In this document: one piece after another, positions 55,387 to 63,891 of the stretch
Layout of the letters: each line of letters starts with the position of its first letter
Numbering within the stretch: the stretch's first letter is position 1
Origin: Pseudorhodoferax sp. Leaf267
Lineage (GTDB): Bacteria > Pseudomonadota > Gammaproteobacteria > Burkholderiales > Burkholderiaceae_C
Direction: 5' to 3'
Assembly: GCF_001422405.1 (NCBI RefSeq)
Contig: NZ_LMMV01000012.1
Span: 987,466 to 1,051,465, forward strand
Length of the DNA: 64,000 bases
The notes under the pieces: generated by a model
Seen by the model: the letters and a program-made list of their open reading frames with translations, nothing else
Databases searched by the model: none
Told to the model about the DNA's origin: nothing
Program-made: the position numbers and the translations under genes

Positions 55387-55827
55387 TCATCGGCTGAACG
55401 CGAACTCGCAGACGCGCCCGGTCAGCCGTTGCCCGACCCCGCTGTTCGGTTGCAACTGGGCCTTGACCCGGTAGGTGTACTCCTTGCCGCGCTCGGCATC
55501 GTGGATCGCGTACTTCGCATTGCTGACGATGCCATCCAGACGCAGCACCGCACTTCCATCGAGGTTGATCTTGCCGTGCAGGTAGTGCCAGCCCGGCTCA
55601 CCCGGCTTGCCATGCGTGGCACGCATGCGGCCGTTCTGGATCTCCGCCGGGAACCGATGGGTGTACCCCTTGGCATCGTCGTCGGCGGCATTGTGGGCAG
55701 GGCATGTCATCACGACGGACCATGCGCCATCGAACACGGTTTCCTGGGCCTGCGCCGCCGCAGGCCCGACCAGGCAGGCAACGACCGGGAGGCACGCCAC
55801 GGCCTTGTGCACAAGAGGAAAGTTCAT
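55387..55827 (-). CDS. secreted protein of unknown function
   Basis: A 146-residue protein with a signal peptide (MNFPLVHKAVACLPVVACLVGPAAAQA, cleaved about residue 27). The mature part starts FDGAWSVVMTCPAHNAADD, has beta-rich segments GWHYLHGKINLDGSAVLRL and YTYRVKAQLQ, and ends with a second cysteine in GRVCEFAFSR, likely disulfide-bonded to the first. I do not recognise the family, although the pattern resembles small lipocalin-like barrels. It sits between the hybrid kinase and the response regulator, with the latter on the same strand. Confidence 0.75.
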   Translation of the reverse strand: MNFPLVHKAVACLPVVACLVGPAAAQAQETVFDGAWSVVMTCPAHNAADDDAKGYTHRFPAEIQNGRMRATHGKPGEPGWHYLHGKINLDGSAVLRLDGIVSNAKYAIHDAERGKEYTYRVKAQLQPNSGVGQRLTGRVCEFAFSR

Positions 55828-55866
55828 CAACTGTTCCACGTGTGGCCTGGGCTCGGCCGGACGGGC

Positions 55867-56550
55867 CTACTCGTCCAGCCGCTCGAACCGATACCCAAAC
55901 CCATAAATCGACACCAGCTTCCACCCATGGCTGCCATCGAGCTGCAGCTTGCGCCGCACGCGGCTGACGTGGGTGTCCACGGTGCGCATGTCCACGTCGG
56001 CTGACACGCCCCAGACCTTGTCCAGCAAATAGTCCCGCGACAGCAGCTTGCCCATGTTCTGGAATAGGCAGACCGAGAGGTCGAATTCCTTTTGCGTCAA
56101 CTCCACGGCCTTGCCGGCGACGGCCAGGCGCTGGCGGGCGATGTCGATCTCGTATTCGCCTGCGCGCAGCACGGGCAGGGCGTTGGGGCGGGCGCGGCGT
56201 GACGCGGCGGTGATGCGGGCGAGCAGCTCCAGCGGCTTGGCGGGCTTGACGATGTAGTCGTCGGCGCCGGCCTCCAGCGCGGCCACGACCACGGGCTCCT
56301 CTTCGCGCGCGGTGATGACGATGCTGGGCATCTGCCAGCCCACGGTCTTGCGGATCCAGCGCAGCACCTCGCCGCCGTTGCCGTCGGGCAGCATCCAGTC
56401 GATCAGCGCCAGGTCGAAGGTCTCACCTTGCAAGCCAGTTTCGAACGCGGCGACCGTGTCGAAGCACTTGCAGCTGTGCTGGCCCTGCTGCACCAGCATG
56501 CACAACAGCTCGCGCTGCACGGGGTCGTCTTCCAGGATGGCGATATGCAT
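55867..56550 (-). CDS. OmpR/PhoB-family response regulator
   Basis: A 227-residue regulator. The receiver domain begins MHIAILEDDPVQRELLCMLV, is phosphorylated at Asp51 (LIDWMLPDGNG) and has the switch Thr in ITAREEE and Lys in VKPAKPLE. The winged-helix effector domain includes ELTQKEFDLSVCLFQNMG and VDTHVSRVRRKL. An optimal GGAGG site precedes the ATG at 56550. No orthodox kinase is adjacent, so its partner may be the hybrid kinase across the secreted-protein gene or a distant kinase. Confidence 0.93.
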   Translation of the reverse strand: MHIAILEDDPVQRELLCMLVQQGQHSCKCFDTVAAFETGLQGETFDLALIDWMLPDGNGGEVLRWIRKTVGWQMPSIVITAREEEPVVVAALEAGADDYIVKPAKPLELLARITAASRRARPNALPVLRAGEYEIDIARQRLAVAGKAVELTQKEFDLSVCLFQNMGKLLSRDYLLDKVWGVSADVDMRTVDTHVSRVRRKLQLDGSHGWKLVSIYGFGYRFERLDE

Positions 56551-56716
56551 GACGTGTCCTCCCTGCTGCATCTTCGTGGATTTGTAACTGATTTTGTTGT
56601 AGTGGTTCTGCCTATAGGTACGATTTTCGGCCAGATTGGGGTCCGATTCGCTGGACGGTCAGAATCAGGCGCACGGTGCTCTGCCGTGCAACTCCCATAC
56701 CAAGGAACCGAACCAC

Positions 56717-57109
56717 ATGACTTCCAGCCATCTGACCCTGGCCTACTGGTGCCTGCTGGCCGCCATGGTGCTGCCCTACGTGACGGCGTGGATCGCCAAG
56801 GCCGGCGCCTTTCGCCCGGACGACAACCGCTCGCCGCGCGAATGGGCGGCGCGCCAAGGCGGCTGGCGTGCGCGGGCCATCGCGGCGCAGAGCAACGGCT
56901 TCGAGGGCCTGCCGCTGTTCATGGCCGGCGTGATCGCGGCGCACCAGTTCGGCGGAGCGCAAGGGCGCATCGATGCGCTGGCGCTGTCGTACGTTTTGTT
57001 GCGCGTGGTCTACATCTCGCTGTACATCCGCGACAAGAGCTCGCTGCGCAGCCTGGTCTGGGTGCTGGGCCTGGCGGTCAGCGTGGCGCTGTTCTTCGTC
57101 GCGCGCTGA
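56717..57109 (+). CDS. MAPEG-family membrane protein
   Basis: A 130-residue inner-membrane protein with about four membrane segments (8-26, 60-82, 85-101, 110-129). The family motif is RARAIAAQSNGFEGLPLFMAG, containing the Asn-x-x-E pattern of MAPEG proteins related to glutathione-dependent enzymes. Bacterial members of this subgroup are uncharacterised. It is divergent from the response regulator across a 166-base AT-richer gap. Confidence 0.88.
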   Translation: MTSSHLTLAYWCLLAAMVLPYVTAWIAKAGAFRPDDNRSPREWAARQGGWRARAIAAQSNGFEGLPLFMAGVIAAHQFGGAQGRIDALALSYVLLRVVYISLYIRDKSSLRSLVWVLGLAVSVALFFVAR

Positions 57110-57163
57110 GGGGCCTAAGATGCGCCGCCCGGCGCTCGTGCCGGCATCACCCGAGACACTCCC

Positions 57164-57670
57164 ATGACCATTTCCATGTACCAGGCCAGCGTGCCCCGCT
57201 TCGTGAACATCCTCGGCAACCTGTCGAAGATCCTGGACAAGACGCAGGCCCACATCGATGCGAAGAAGATCGCTGACGCCACGCTGACCGGCTACCGCCT
57301 GTTCCCCGACATGCTGCCGCTGACGTCGCAGGTGCAGATCGCCTGCGATGCGGCCAAGGGCGTGGTGGCGCGGCTGTCGGGCGTGGACGCGCCGGTGTTC
57401 GAGGACAACGAGAAGACCTTGGCCGAACTGAAGGAGCGCATTGCCGGGACCGTCGCCTTCCTGCAGAGCGTGCCGGCCGAGAAGATCGACGGCACGGAAG
57501 ACAGAGCCATCGTCGTGCGCCGCGGCGAGAAGGAAACGCACTATGTCGGCCTGCAATTCCTGCTGGGCCATGCCGTGCCGAACTTCTACTTCCATGTCAC
57601 GACCACGTACAACATCCTGCGCCACAACGGCGTGGAGATCGGCAAGCGCGACTACCTCGGCAACCCCTGA
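57164..57670 (+). CDS. DUF1993 family protein
   Basis: A 168-residue soluble, mostly helical protein. The typical start is MTISMYQASVPRFVNILGNL, and the later segments AKKIADATLTGYRLFPDMLP and LGHAVPNFYFHVTTTYNILR mark the DUF1993 family, which has a DinB-like four-helix bundle. The conserved histidines might bind a metal. Function unknown. It follows the MAPEG gene by 54 bases and may be co-transcribed. Confidence 0.88.
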   Translation: MTISMYQASVPRFVNILGNLSKILDKTQAHIDAKKIADATLTGYRLFPDMLPLTSQVQIACDAAKGVVARLSGVDAPVFEDNEKTLAELKERIAGTVAFLQSVPAEKIDGTEDRAIVVRRGEKETHYVGLQFLLGHAVPNFYFHVTTTYNILRHNGVEIGKRDYLGNP

Positions 57671-57699
57671 GGCCCGCCCGGGCCAGGTGATGGGCCGGA

Positions 57700-57770
57700 G
57701 AATCTATTCAATCAACTGAGTAGATCATTGATTTTGATGGATTTTGTCTAGAATCTATCTATTCAATCCA
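57700..57770. promoter_or_regulatory. AT-rich leader with two imperfect direct repeats before the HipA-like gene
   Basis: GAATCTATTCAATCA (57700-57714) recurs as GAATCTATCTATTCAATCC (57751-57769), differing by a four-base CTAT insertion; each contains GAAT/ATTC half-sites in inverted orientation. Between them lie TTGATT and TTGATG boxes and a TCTAGA palindrome. The whole stretch is far more AT-rich than the flanks. It is well placed for autoregulation by the N-terminal winged helix of the downstream kinase, and holds plausible -35/-10 elements (TTGATG, 16 bases, TATCTA). Confidence 0.5.
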
Positions 57771-57776
57771 TCATCC

Positions 57777-59108
57777 ATGCCGAGCAATTCGACGTCCACC
57801 GCCGCCGCGCTGCAGGCCTTGCGCCAGCAGGGCGGCGTGGCGAGCAGCGCCGCGCTGCAGCAGGCGCTCGGCGTGAGCCAGCCTACGGTGTCGCGCGCGC
57901 TGGCGCCGCTGATCCAGGTCGGCACGGTGCGCAAGGTGGGGGCGGCGCGTTCGCAGCGCTATGTGCTGCCGCGCACGGTGGCCGGCGTCGGCGCCGAGGT
58001 GCCCGTCATGCGCGTGGACGCCCAGGGTGAGCCCTCTCCGTTCGGCCGCATGCTGCCCCTGGAAGGCGGCGGCTTCTGGGTCGACGAGGCCGATGGCGTG
58101 AGCGAGCGCCATGCCGGCCTGCCCTGGTTCCTGGACGACATGCGGCCGCAGGGCTTCATGGGCCGCACCTTCGCGCACGCCCACCCCGAATTGCAGCTGG
58201 GCCACGACCCGCAGCACTGGAGCGACGACGACGTGCTGCGTGCGCTCGCCCTGTTCGGCGACGACCTGCCGGGCAACCTGATCGTGGGCGAGGCCGCGTT
58301 CCAGCGTTTCCACACGCTGGCGCAGCGCGCCTCGCGCGTGGAGACCGCGGCCGACTACCCGCGCCTGGCCGACGCCGCCATGCGCGGCACGCACCCGGGC
58401 TCGTCGGCCGGCGGCGAGCAGCCCAAGTTCTGCACCATCCGCGCCGGCCGGCCGGTGCTGGTCAAGTTCTCGCCGGCCGATGCCACGCCGCTGGCCGAGC
58501 GCAGCCGCGACCTGCTGGTGTGCGAGCACCTGGCCTTGCAGACGCTGGCCGCCGACGGCCTGCCGGCCGCGCGCACGCAGATCCACACCGGGGCGGGGCG
58601 CGTGTTCCTGGAGTCCGAGCGCTTCGACCGCAGCGCGCAGGCGGGCCGCATCGGGCGCATCGGCATGGTGTCGCTGCAGGTCTACGACGCCGAGTACGTG
58701 GGCGAGATGGACAACTGGGCGGCCACGGCCAACCGCATGGCCGCCCGCAGGCTGCTGCCGCAGGCGGATGCCGACACGCTGCGGCTGCTGGAGGCCTATG
58801 GCGTGCTGATCGCCAACACCGACCGGCACTACGGCAACATCTCGCTGCTGCTGGACGCGGGCGGCGACTGGACGCTGTCACCCACCTACGACATGCTGCC
58901 CATGCTCTACGCGCCCGTGGGCGGCGAACTGGTGGCGCGCGACTTTGCCGCCCGCCCGCTGCAGCCCACGGCCGCCACGCTGGCGCAGTGGGCGCGGGCG
59001 CGGGCCCTGGCGCTGCGCTTCTGGCAGGCCGCGGCGGGCGATGCACGCATCTCGGCCGGCTTCCGGGCCATCGCCGCTGCCAACGCCGCGCACCTGGCCA
59101 CGCTCTAG
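57777..59108 (+). CDS. HipA-family Ser/Thr kinase with N-terminal HTH (YjjJ/HipH-type)
   Basis: A 443-residue protein matching the E. coli YjjJ layout. An N-terminal winged helix (about 8-63; QGGVASSAALQQALGVSQPTV) replaces the separate HipB antitoxin. The kinase has the Gly/Ser-rich loop SSAGGEQPK (209-217), the catalytic segment TDRHYGN (348-354) and the metal-binding YDMLP (371-375). No hipB gene is adjacent. YjjJ-type proteins are grouped with HipA toxins and may cause growth arrest by phosphorylating a translation component; the target here is inferred only. It ends on a CTAG shared with the pilus operon. Confidence 0.88.
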   Translation: MPSNSTSTAAALQALRQQGGVASSAALQQALGVSQPTVSRALAPLIQVGTVRKVGAARSQRYVLPRTVAGVGAEVPVMRVDAQGEPSPFGRMLPLEGGGFWVDEADGVSERHAGLPWFLDDMRPQGFMGRTFAHAHPELQLGHDPQHWSDDDVLRALALFGDDLPGNLIVGEAAFQRFHTLAQRASRVETAADYPRLADAAMRGTHPGSSAGGEQPKFCTIRAGRPVLVKFSPADATPLAERSRDLLVCEHLALQTLAADGLPAARTQIHTGAGRVFLESERFDRSAQAGRIGRIGMVSLQVYDAEYVGEMDNWAATANRMAARRLLPQADADTLRLLEAYGVLIANTDRHYGNISLLLDAGGDWTLSPTYDMLPMLYAPVGGELVARDFAARPLQPTAATLAQWARARALALRFWQAAAGDARISAGFRAIAAANAAHLATL

Positions 59109-60058
59109 AAGCTGATGTCCACCACCACGTTGTCGGTGTAGACGCCGGGCGGCGGGTTGCTCTGGTCGGTGTAGATGCGGGCCGTGTACGGGATGGTCTG
59201 CACCGTCGTGCCGTTGGCCGGCGCCGGGCTGCTGGCGCGGGCCGTGCCGACCTTGCCCCAGACCGTGGTGTCGGCCTTGAAGATGTCGTACTGCAGCCGG
59301 TTCGTGCCCGAGGCCATGCGGCGGCGCCCGCCGCTGGGGTACAGGCCGTCCGACAGCCCCACGGTGTAGGTCATGTCGCGGCTGCACAGCAGCTGGATGT
59401 TCTGCGACACCGTCGCGAAGCTGGCCACCAGCGGCGCCGTGCCGAAGTTCACCGTCGGCGCCGTCACCGTGCAGTCGTTGGTGACGACCAGCGTGACCAC
59501 GATGGACCGCAGCACGGGCGTGGTGTTGGGATTGCCCAGGCAGATGCCGAACGCGCCCAGCAGGCCCTCGCAGATGGCGGTGGGCGTCCAGGTGAACTGG
59601 ATCGTGTCGGTGTAGGTGCCCGCGGGGATGTTGGCGCCCGGCGTGACGGCGATGTAGAAGGGCACGGTCTGCGCATTGCCGTTGCCCAGCAGGTTCAGCA
59701 CCTGGGCGCCCTGCAGGTTGACCTGCACCAGGCCCGTGAACGCCGTCGTGTAGCCCGCGTCGCGGTAGATCTGGTAGGGGATGGTGTAGCCGCCTGCGGC
59801 CTTGAGCGTCAGCCCGGTCAGCGCGGTCGTGAATTCGCCCCGGATCGAAGGCGTTCCGCTGGCAATCGCCAGCAGGTTGCCGCTGCACGCGAACGAGAAA
59901 CTGGCCGAGGTCTTGATGGCCGCGGTGCTGTAGACGTTCTGCGAGGTGTACGAGCCCAGCGGCCCGCCGGTCTCGGTCGCTGTGCACGCATGGGCCGCGG
60001 GCCCGGCCAGGCAGGCGAGCACTAACAGCAGCGCGCGCAGGAACGATGGATTGGGCAT
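59105..60058 (-). CDS. Csu-type pilus tip adhesin, two spore coat U domains (CsuE-like)
   Basis: A 317-residue exported protein. The signal peptide ends AAHA before CTAT (about residue 24). Two spore coat protein U (SCPU) domains follow, about 25-185 and 190-317, each with paired cysteines and the C-terminal strand pattern (IPAGTYTDTIQFTW and PPGVYTDNVVVDISF). A two-domain subunit at the operon end matches CsuE, the tip adhesin of archaic chaperone-usher pili. It starts 26 bases after the usher stop. Confidence 0.88.
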   Translation of the reverse strand: MPNPSFLRALLLVLACLAGPAAHACTATETGGPLGSYTSQNVYSTAAIKTSASFSFACSGNLLAIASGTPSIRGEFTTALTGLTLKAAGGYTIPYQIYRDAGYTTAFTGLVQVNLQGAQVLNLLGNGNAQTVPFYIAVTPGANIPAGTYTDTIQFTWTPTAICEGLLGAFGICLGNPNTTPVLRSIVVTLVVTNDCTVTAPTVNFGTAPLVASFATVSQNIQLLCSRDMTYTVGLSDGLYPSGGRRRMASGTNRLQYDIFKADTTVWGKVGTARASSPAPANGTTVQTIPYTARIYTDQSNPPPGVYTDNVVVDISF

Positions 60059-60083
60059 GGCAGGCGTCCTCGTGTTCGGTGAA

Positions 60084-62447
60084 TCAATGCCAGCGGCTCG
60101 CCATCGCCAGCGACGGCAGGGGGCGGCAGACCAGCGGCCCGATGCGCGCGACGCCGGGCTCGGTGTTGGGCAGGTCGAAACGCACGCGGCAGGGCGTGAA
60201 GCCCGCGCCGCGCACCAGCAGCTCGTTCTCGCGCGCCAGGCCTTCCAGGTAGACCTGGCCGTCCCATCCCAGCGTGGCCGTGCGGCCCGAGCCCACGTGC
60301 TGCACCAGCAGGCCCACCGGCAGGTGCTGCCGGTCTTCGTTGACCAGCGTGATGTTGGCCGCCAGCACCTGCTGGATCTCAAAGCGCAGCAGCGCGCCGC
60401 TGCCCGCGCGCAGCAGCACACGCTGCTCGGCCTGCTCGGACTGCATGAATTCGGGCAGCTCCAGCGTGTCGATCTCGAAGCGGGCCGGGTAGTAGGCGTT
60501 GACGCCGGTCACCAGCAGGTGGCCGCGTGCATCGGTGCTGCCGATGACCTGGTTCTCAAAGCGCACCGTGACGCCGGGCACGCCGGTGGAGACCAGCGCG
60601 AACGCGTCGTTGATGCGGTTGGCGGCGAACCAGCTGCCGTCCATGACCACCAGCGAGCCCGTGGCGCCGGCCCAGGTGGCGCTGCGCCCGCCCTGGGCAT
60701 AGGCGCCGCCTTGCAGCTGCGTCGTCTGGCCGCGCCAGATCGCGCTGGCCTGGCGGTAGTCGCTGGGGCCGGCGCTGTTGGCGTACGACACGTTCCAGCC
60801 CAGCCCCCCGGAGGGCGGCGGCGTGCGGCTGTACTGCAGCTGCGTGCCCGTGCCGTTGCGGTCGCGCGTGGCCAGCGTGCTGACGGCGCCGTGCTCACCC
60901 AGCAGCAGCGTCCACTGCAGCTGCACCGTGTAGTCGCGCCCGCCCACCGCCTTGTTCAGGTTCAGCGACACGAAGCTGTGGCCGCCGATGCCGCGCGACC
61001 ACGAGGCCGTCGCCAGCCGGCTGCGCTGGCCGTCCAGCTGCGCGGCGTCGAAGTAGCCCATGGCCACGGCGCCGGCCTCGCCCAGCGCCATGCTGAGCGT
61101 GGCCTGCGTGGTGCTGCGCCCGCCGCCCGAGGTGTCGTCCAGCTCCAGCCGGGCCAGGTCGCGCCAGCCGCGGTTGCGCTGCGTGTGCTGCACCGCCAGG
61201 CCGAAGCGCTGGGCGTTGTACTGGTAGCCCAGGCTCCACTGGTGGCCCTCGCCGCCATGCGCAACGGCCGCGTTGAGCACGCCCACATGGCCCAGCGTGA
61301 ACACCGCGCCGGCGCCGGCCAGCGCCAGGTCGCGCGCCAGTTCGGTGCGGGCCTCCAGTGTCAGCGTGTCGCTATAGCCGTAGCGGTAGTTGCCGCTGGC
61401 CACGGGCGGGCCGTAGCCGAAGCTGTCCACGCCGTAGCGGCGCCGCAGTGCGCCGGCCGAGAAGCTGTAGTCGGTGCTGCCGGTCTTGAGCAGGGTGCTG
61501 GCCACATAGAACGGCACGGTGGTCAGCACCTGGCGGCCCAATGCGTCGGTGGTCACGACCGAGGCCTCGCCCGCGCCGTTGATGAAGGGCATGGTGTTCA
61601 GCGTGAACGGGCCGGGCTGCACGCTCTCGCGGCCGGCGCGCTGGCCGTTGATGAACAGGTCCACCGCCGACGGCACGGCCGCCTGGCCGGAAAAGCGCGG
61701 CAGCGGGAACGGTACCAGGTCGGGCCGCACCGAGAAGTTGCGCGCGATCTGGATGCCGCCGATCCGCACGGCGCTGCCCCAGGGAAGCGTGCCGGTGATC
61801 AGGTCGCCGGCCGTGTAGGTGCGCACGGCCTCGGTATCCGAATAGCGCCAGGTGGTGTCGTAGCGCAGGTAGCCGTCGGCGCCGCGCTGCGCCTGCGCGC
61901 CGTGGGTGCGGCGCACGATGCCGGTGTTGGACGCCAGGCCCCAGCCGCCGAACCAGCGCTGCTCGGTCCACAGCGAACTGGTGGAGCCGTCGCGCCCGGG
62001 GTTGCTGGCATAGAAGTCGTAGTTCAGCAGGAAGCCCTGGCCGGCCAGCGGCGGCAGCGGGCCCACCGGCCGGTCGTCGCCCAGCTCCTGCGACGGCAGC
62101 CAGTTCGGCGGCAGGTTCAGCTCCAGCCGCTGCGCGATGCTGTCGTAGCGTACGCCCAGGCCTTCGATCAGGTTCACGTCCACCAGCTGCGCGCCCGTGG
62201 CCGGCGTGCGCACATGCAGGGCGCGCAGCGTGTCGGCGGCGACCAGGTAATGCCCGTCGCGCACCAGCACGGGCACGACCTGGCCGGTCGGCTGCTGGTT
62301 GATGACCAGCTCCAGGTACAGCGTGATGCCGGCAAGCGTGGCACCGGTGCCCGGCATCGGCGCCGGTGGCAGGCCCTGCGCGAGCGTGCGTGCCGGGGGC
62401 GCCAGCAGCGCGGCCGCCATGCCGGTGGACAGCAGCAGGGTGCGCAT
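60084..62447 (-). CDS. outer membrane usher of an archaic chaperone-usher pilus (CsuD/FimD-like)
   Basis: A 787-residue usher with a signal peptide ending ARTLAQG. An N-terminal domain (about 35-120) binds chaperone-subunit complexes. The 24-strand pore contains a plug near 225-305 with VDLFINGQRAGRESVQPGPF, and C-terminal domains end in the VRFDLPN region. The length is typical of the archaic (sigma) class, which is shorter than FimD. It lies 10 bases after the chaperone gene. Confidence 0.92.
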   Translation of the reverse strand: MRTLLLSTGMAAALLAPPARTLAQGLPPAPMPGTGATLAGITLYLELVINQQPTGQVVPVLVRDGHYLVAADTLRALHVRTPATGAQLVDVNLIEGLGVRYDSIAQRLELNLPPNWLPSQELGDDRPVGPLPPLAGQGFLLNYDFYASNPGRDGSTSSLWTEQRWFGGWGLASNTGIVRRTHGAQAQRGADGYLRYDTTWRYSDTEAVRTYTAGDLITGTLPWGSAVRIGGIQIARNFSVRPDLVPFPLPRFSGQAAVPSAVDLFINGQRAGRESVQPGPFTLNTMPFINGAGEASVVTTDALGRQVLTTVPFYVASTLLKTGSTDYSFSAGALRRRYGVDSFGYGPPVASGNYRYGYSDTLTLEARTELARDLALAGAGAVFTLGHVGVLNAAVAHGGEGHQWSLGYQYNAQRFGLAVQHTQRNRGWRDLARLELDDTSGGGRSTTQATLSMALGEAGAVAMGYFDAAQLDGQRSRLATASWSRGIGGHSFVSLNLNKAVGGRDYTVQLQWTLLLGEHGAVSTLATRDRNGTGTQLQYSRTPPPSGGLGWNVSYANSAGPSDYRQASAIWRGQTTQLQGGAYAQGGRSATWAGATGSLVVMDGSWFAANRINDAFALVSTGVPGVTVRFENQVIGSTDARGHLLVTGVNAYYPARFEIDTLELPEFMQSEQAEQRVLLRAGSGALLRFEIQQVLAANITLVNEDRQHLPVGLLVQHVGSGRTATLGWDGQVYLEGLARENELLVRGAGFTPCRVRFDLPNTEPGVARIGPLVCRPLPSLAMASRWH

Positions 62448-62457
62448 CGGCCGCCTG

Positions 62458-63252
62458 CTATTGCGCCGGCAGGGGCATGGGCGTTTCGCTGCCGTTCACG
62501 CGCGCATGCGGCACGTGGCCCATGGGCGGCGGCGTGGTGAGCTTCCAGCGCATCTCCGCGCCGGGCAGCACATAGCCCAGCAGGCCGGCGTTGATGGGCA
62601 CGGCGTCGCTGCCGCGCACCCATTGCACGTTCGTCAGGCGCGCATGGGCCAGGCCTGCGTTGCGCACCACCAGGTAGTTGCCGTCTTCGGCGCGCTCGGT
62701 GCGCCAGCGCAGGGCGGGCTGGGCGGCGGTGGCCGCGTCGCGTGTGCGGTCGGGGCGCGGCTTGGTCCAGTGGCCCTTGCCCGAGACGAACAGCGGTACC
62801 GAGTAGCGGATCTGCAGCTTGATGCCCATGGCGCTGCCCTGGCGCGTGCCCTCGCCATCGGCCGGGTCGGCATTGGGCAGCTCGTCGACGAGCACGCGGT
62901 AGGCCTGCTCGGTGCCGGCCGGCGCGGGGCGGGTGTTCATGAGCCGCACCAGCTGGCGCTGGCCGGGCGGGATGACGGCCATCGGCGGGCTGGGCACGAC
63001 GTTGTCCTGCGGGGCGTAGCCGTCCTCCCGCGTGTCCTGGTTCCAGGCCAGCACGCGCACCTGCAGCGACACGGGCTGGGCGCCCCGGTTCTCCAGCCAC
63101 AGGGCGGAGGCGCGCTGGTCGTCCTCGATGACCGGGTCCAGCGGCCAGATCATCAGCGAGGATTGAGCCAGGGCGCCGGCCGTGCAGCCGGCCAGGGCCA
63201 GGGCGGCGAGCAGGCGCCGGCCGTGCAGGGCGAGGGGGGAGGTCAGGGTCAT
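62458..63252 (-). CDS. periplasmic pilus chaperone (CsuC-like, PapD superfamily)
   Basis: A 264-residue chaperone with a signal peptide ending GALAQ. The N-terminal immunoglobulin domain starts SSLMIWPLDPVIEDDQRASALWLEN across residues 31-55 and contains VIPPGQRQLVRLMN, the strand that carries subunit-donating hydrophobics and a conserved basic anchor. The second domain runs from about 145. A longer-than-usual loop lies near 165-185. It is next to the usher and two subunit genes in the usual Csu order. Confidence 0.91.
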   Translation of the reverse strand: MTLTSPLALHGRRLLAALALAGCTAGALAQSSLMIWPLDPVIEDDQRASALWLENRGAQPVSLQVRVLAWNQDTREDGYAPQDNVVPSPPMAVIPPGQRQLVRLMNTRPAPAGTEQAYRVLVDELPNADPADGEGTRQGSAMGIKLQIRYSVPLFVSGKGHWTKPRPDRTRDAATAAQPALRWRTERAEDGNYLVVRNAGLAHARLTNVQWVRGSDAVPINAGLLGYVLPGAEMRWKLTTPPPMGHVPHARVNGSETPMPLPAQ

Positions 63253-63262
63253 GGCGGGTCTC

Positions 63263-63832
63263 CTACCAACTGAACACGACTTGCAGGGTGTCCGTGTACT
63301 GCCCGGCCGGCAGGCCGGTGCCCGGCGCGATGGCGCGGCCGTACACGGGCAGCAGCGTGGGCCCGGCGCTGGCGTCCACGCTGACGCCCACGCCCGGCTG
63401 GATGAGCACGCTGCCGCCGGGCAGGGTCGTCAGGTTGTAGGGCAGGTAATAGGTGCCAAAGCGCATGCGGCGCTGTGCGCCCTGCGCATTCTGGCCCCCG
63501 TCGATGGTCATCGTGGCCGTGACGCCCGGCGTGCACTGCACCTGGGCCGGGCTGCCGGCCAGCGCGATGCTGGCGGTGTAGCTGCCGGCCTGCATGGCCG
63601 GATGGCTGCCGAAATCGAGCAGGCCGAAGCCGACGCCGGTGGTCTGCGACACATTGCCGACCACCCAGCAGCCGGACGACACCGTGGCGTTGACGGCGAA
63701 GGTGGCCTTGTTGTCCAGCGTCGTCAGGGCCTGCGCAGCCGGACCGATGGCGCTCAACGAGAGCGCCAGCAGCCCGCTTGCGGCCAGGGCCAGCCACCGC
63801 TTGGCGTGGAAGTGCAGCGTAGTTGCTCGCAT
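63263..63832 (-). CDS. Csu-type pilus subunit, spore coat U domain (CsuB/CsuA-like)
   Basis: A 189-residue exported subunit. The signal peptide ends PAAQA before LTT (about residue 35), and one SCPU domain follows with an intramolecular cysteine pair (VSSGCWV and VQCTPGV). The C-terminal strand GLPAGQYTDTLQVVFSW is the hallmark of the family. It precedes the chaperone gene by 10 bases. It is a minor or adaptor subunit by analogy with CsuA/CsuB. Confidence 0.87.
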   Translation of the reverse strand: MRATTLHFHAKRWLALAASGLLALSLSAIGPAAQALTTLDNKATFAVNATVSSGCWVVGNVSQTTGVGFGLLDFGSHPAMQAGSYTASIALAGSPAQVQCTPGVTATMTIDGGQNAQGAQRRMRFGTYYLPYNLTTLPGGSVLIQPGVGVSVDASAGPTLLPVYGRAIAPGTGLPAGQYTDTLQVVFSW

Positions 63833-63891
63833 TTCGAACTAATACTACGCGGTTTTAGAGCGATGCCCGCCCAAATAGGCGTGTGGTGGGC

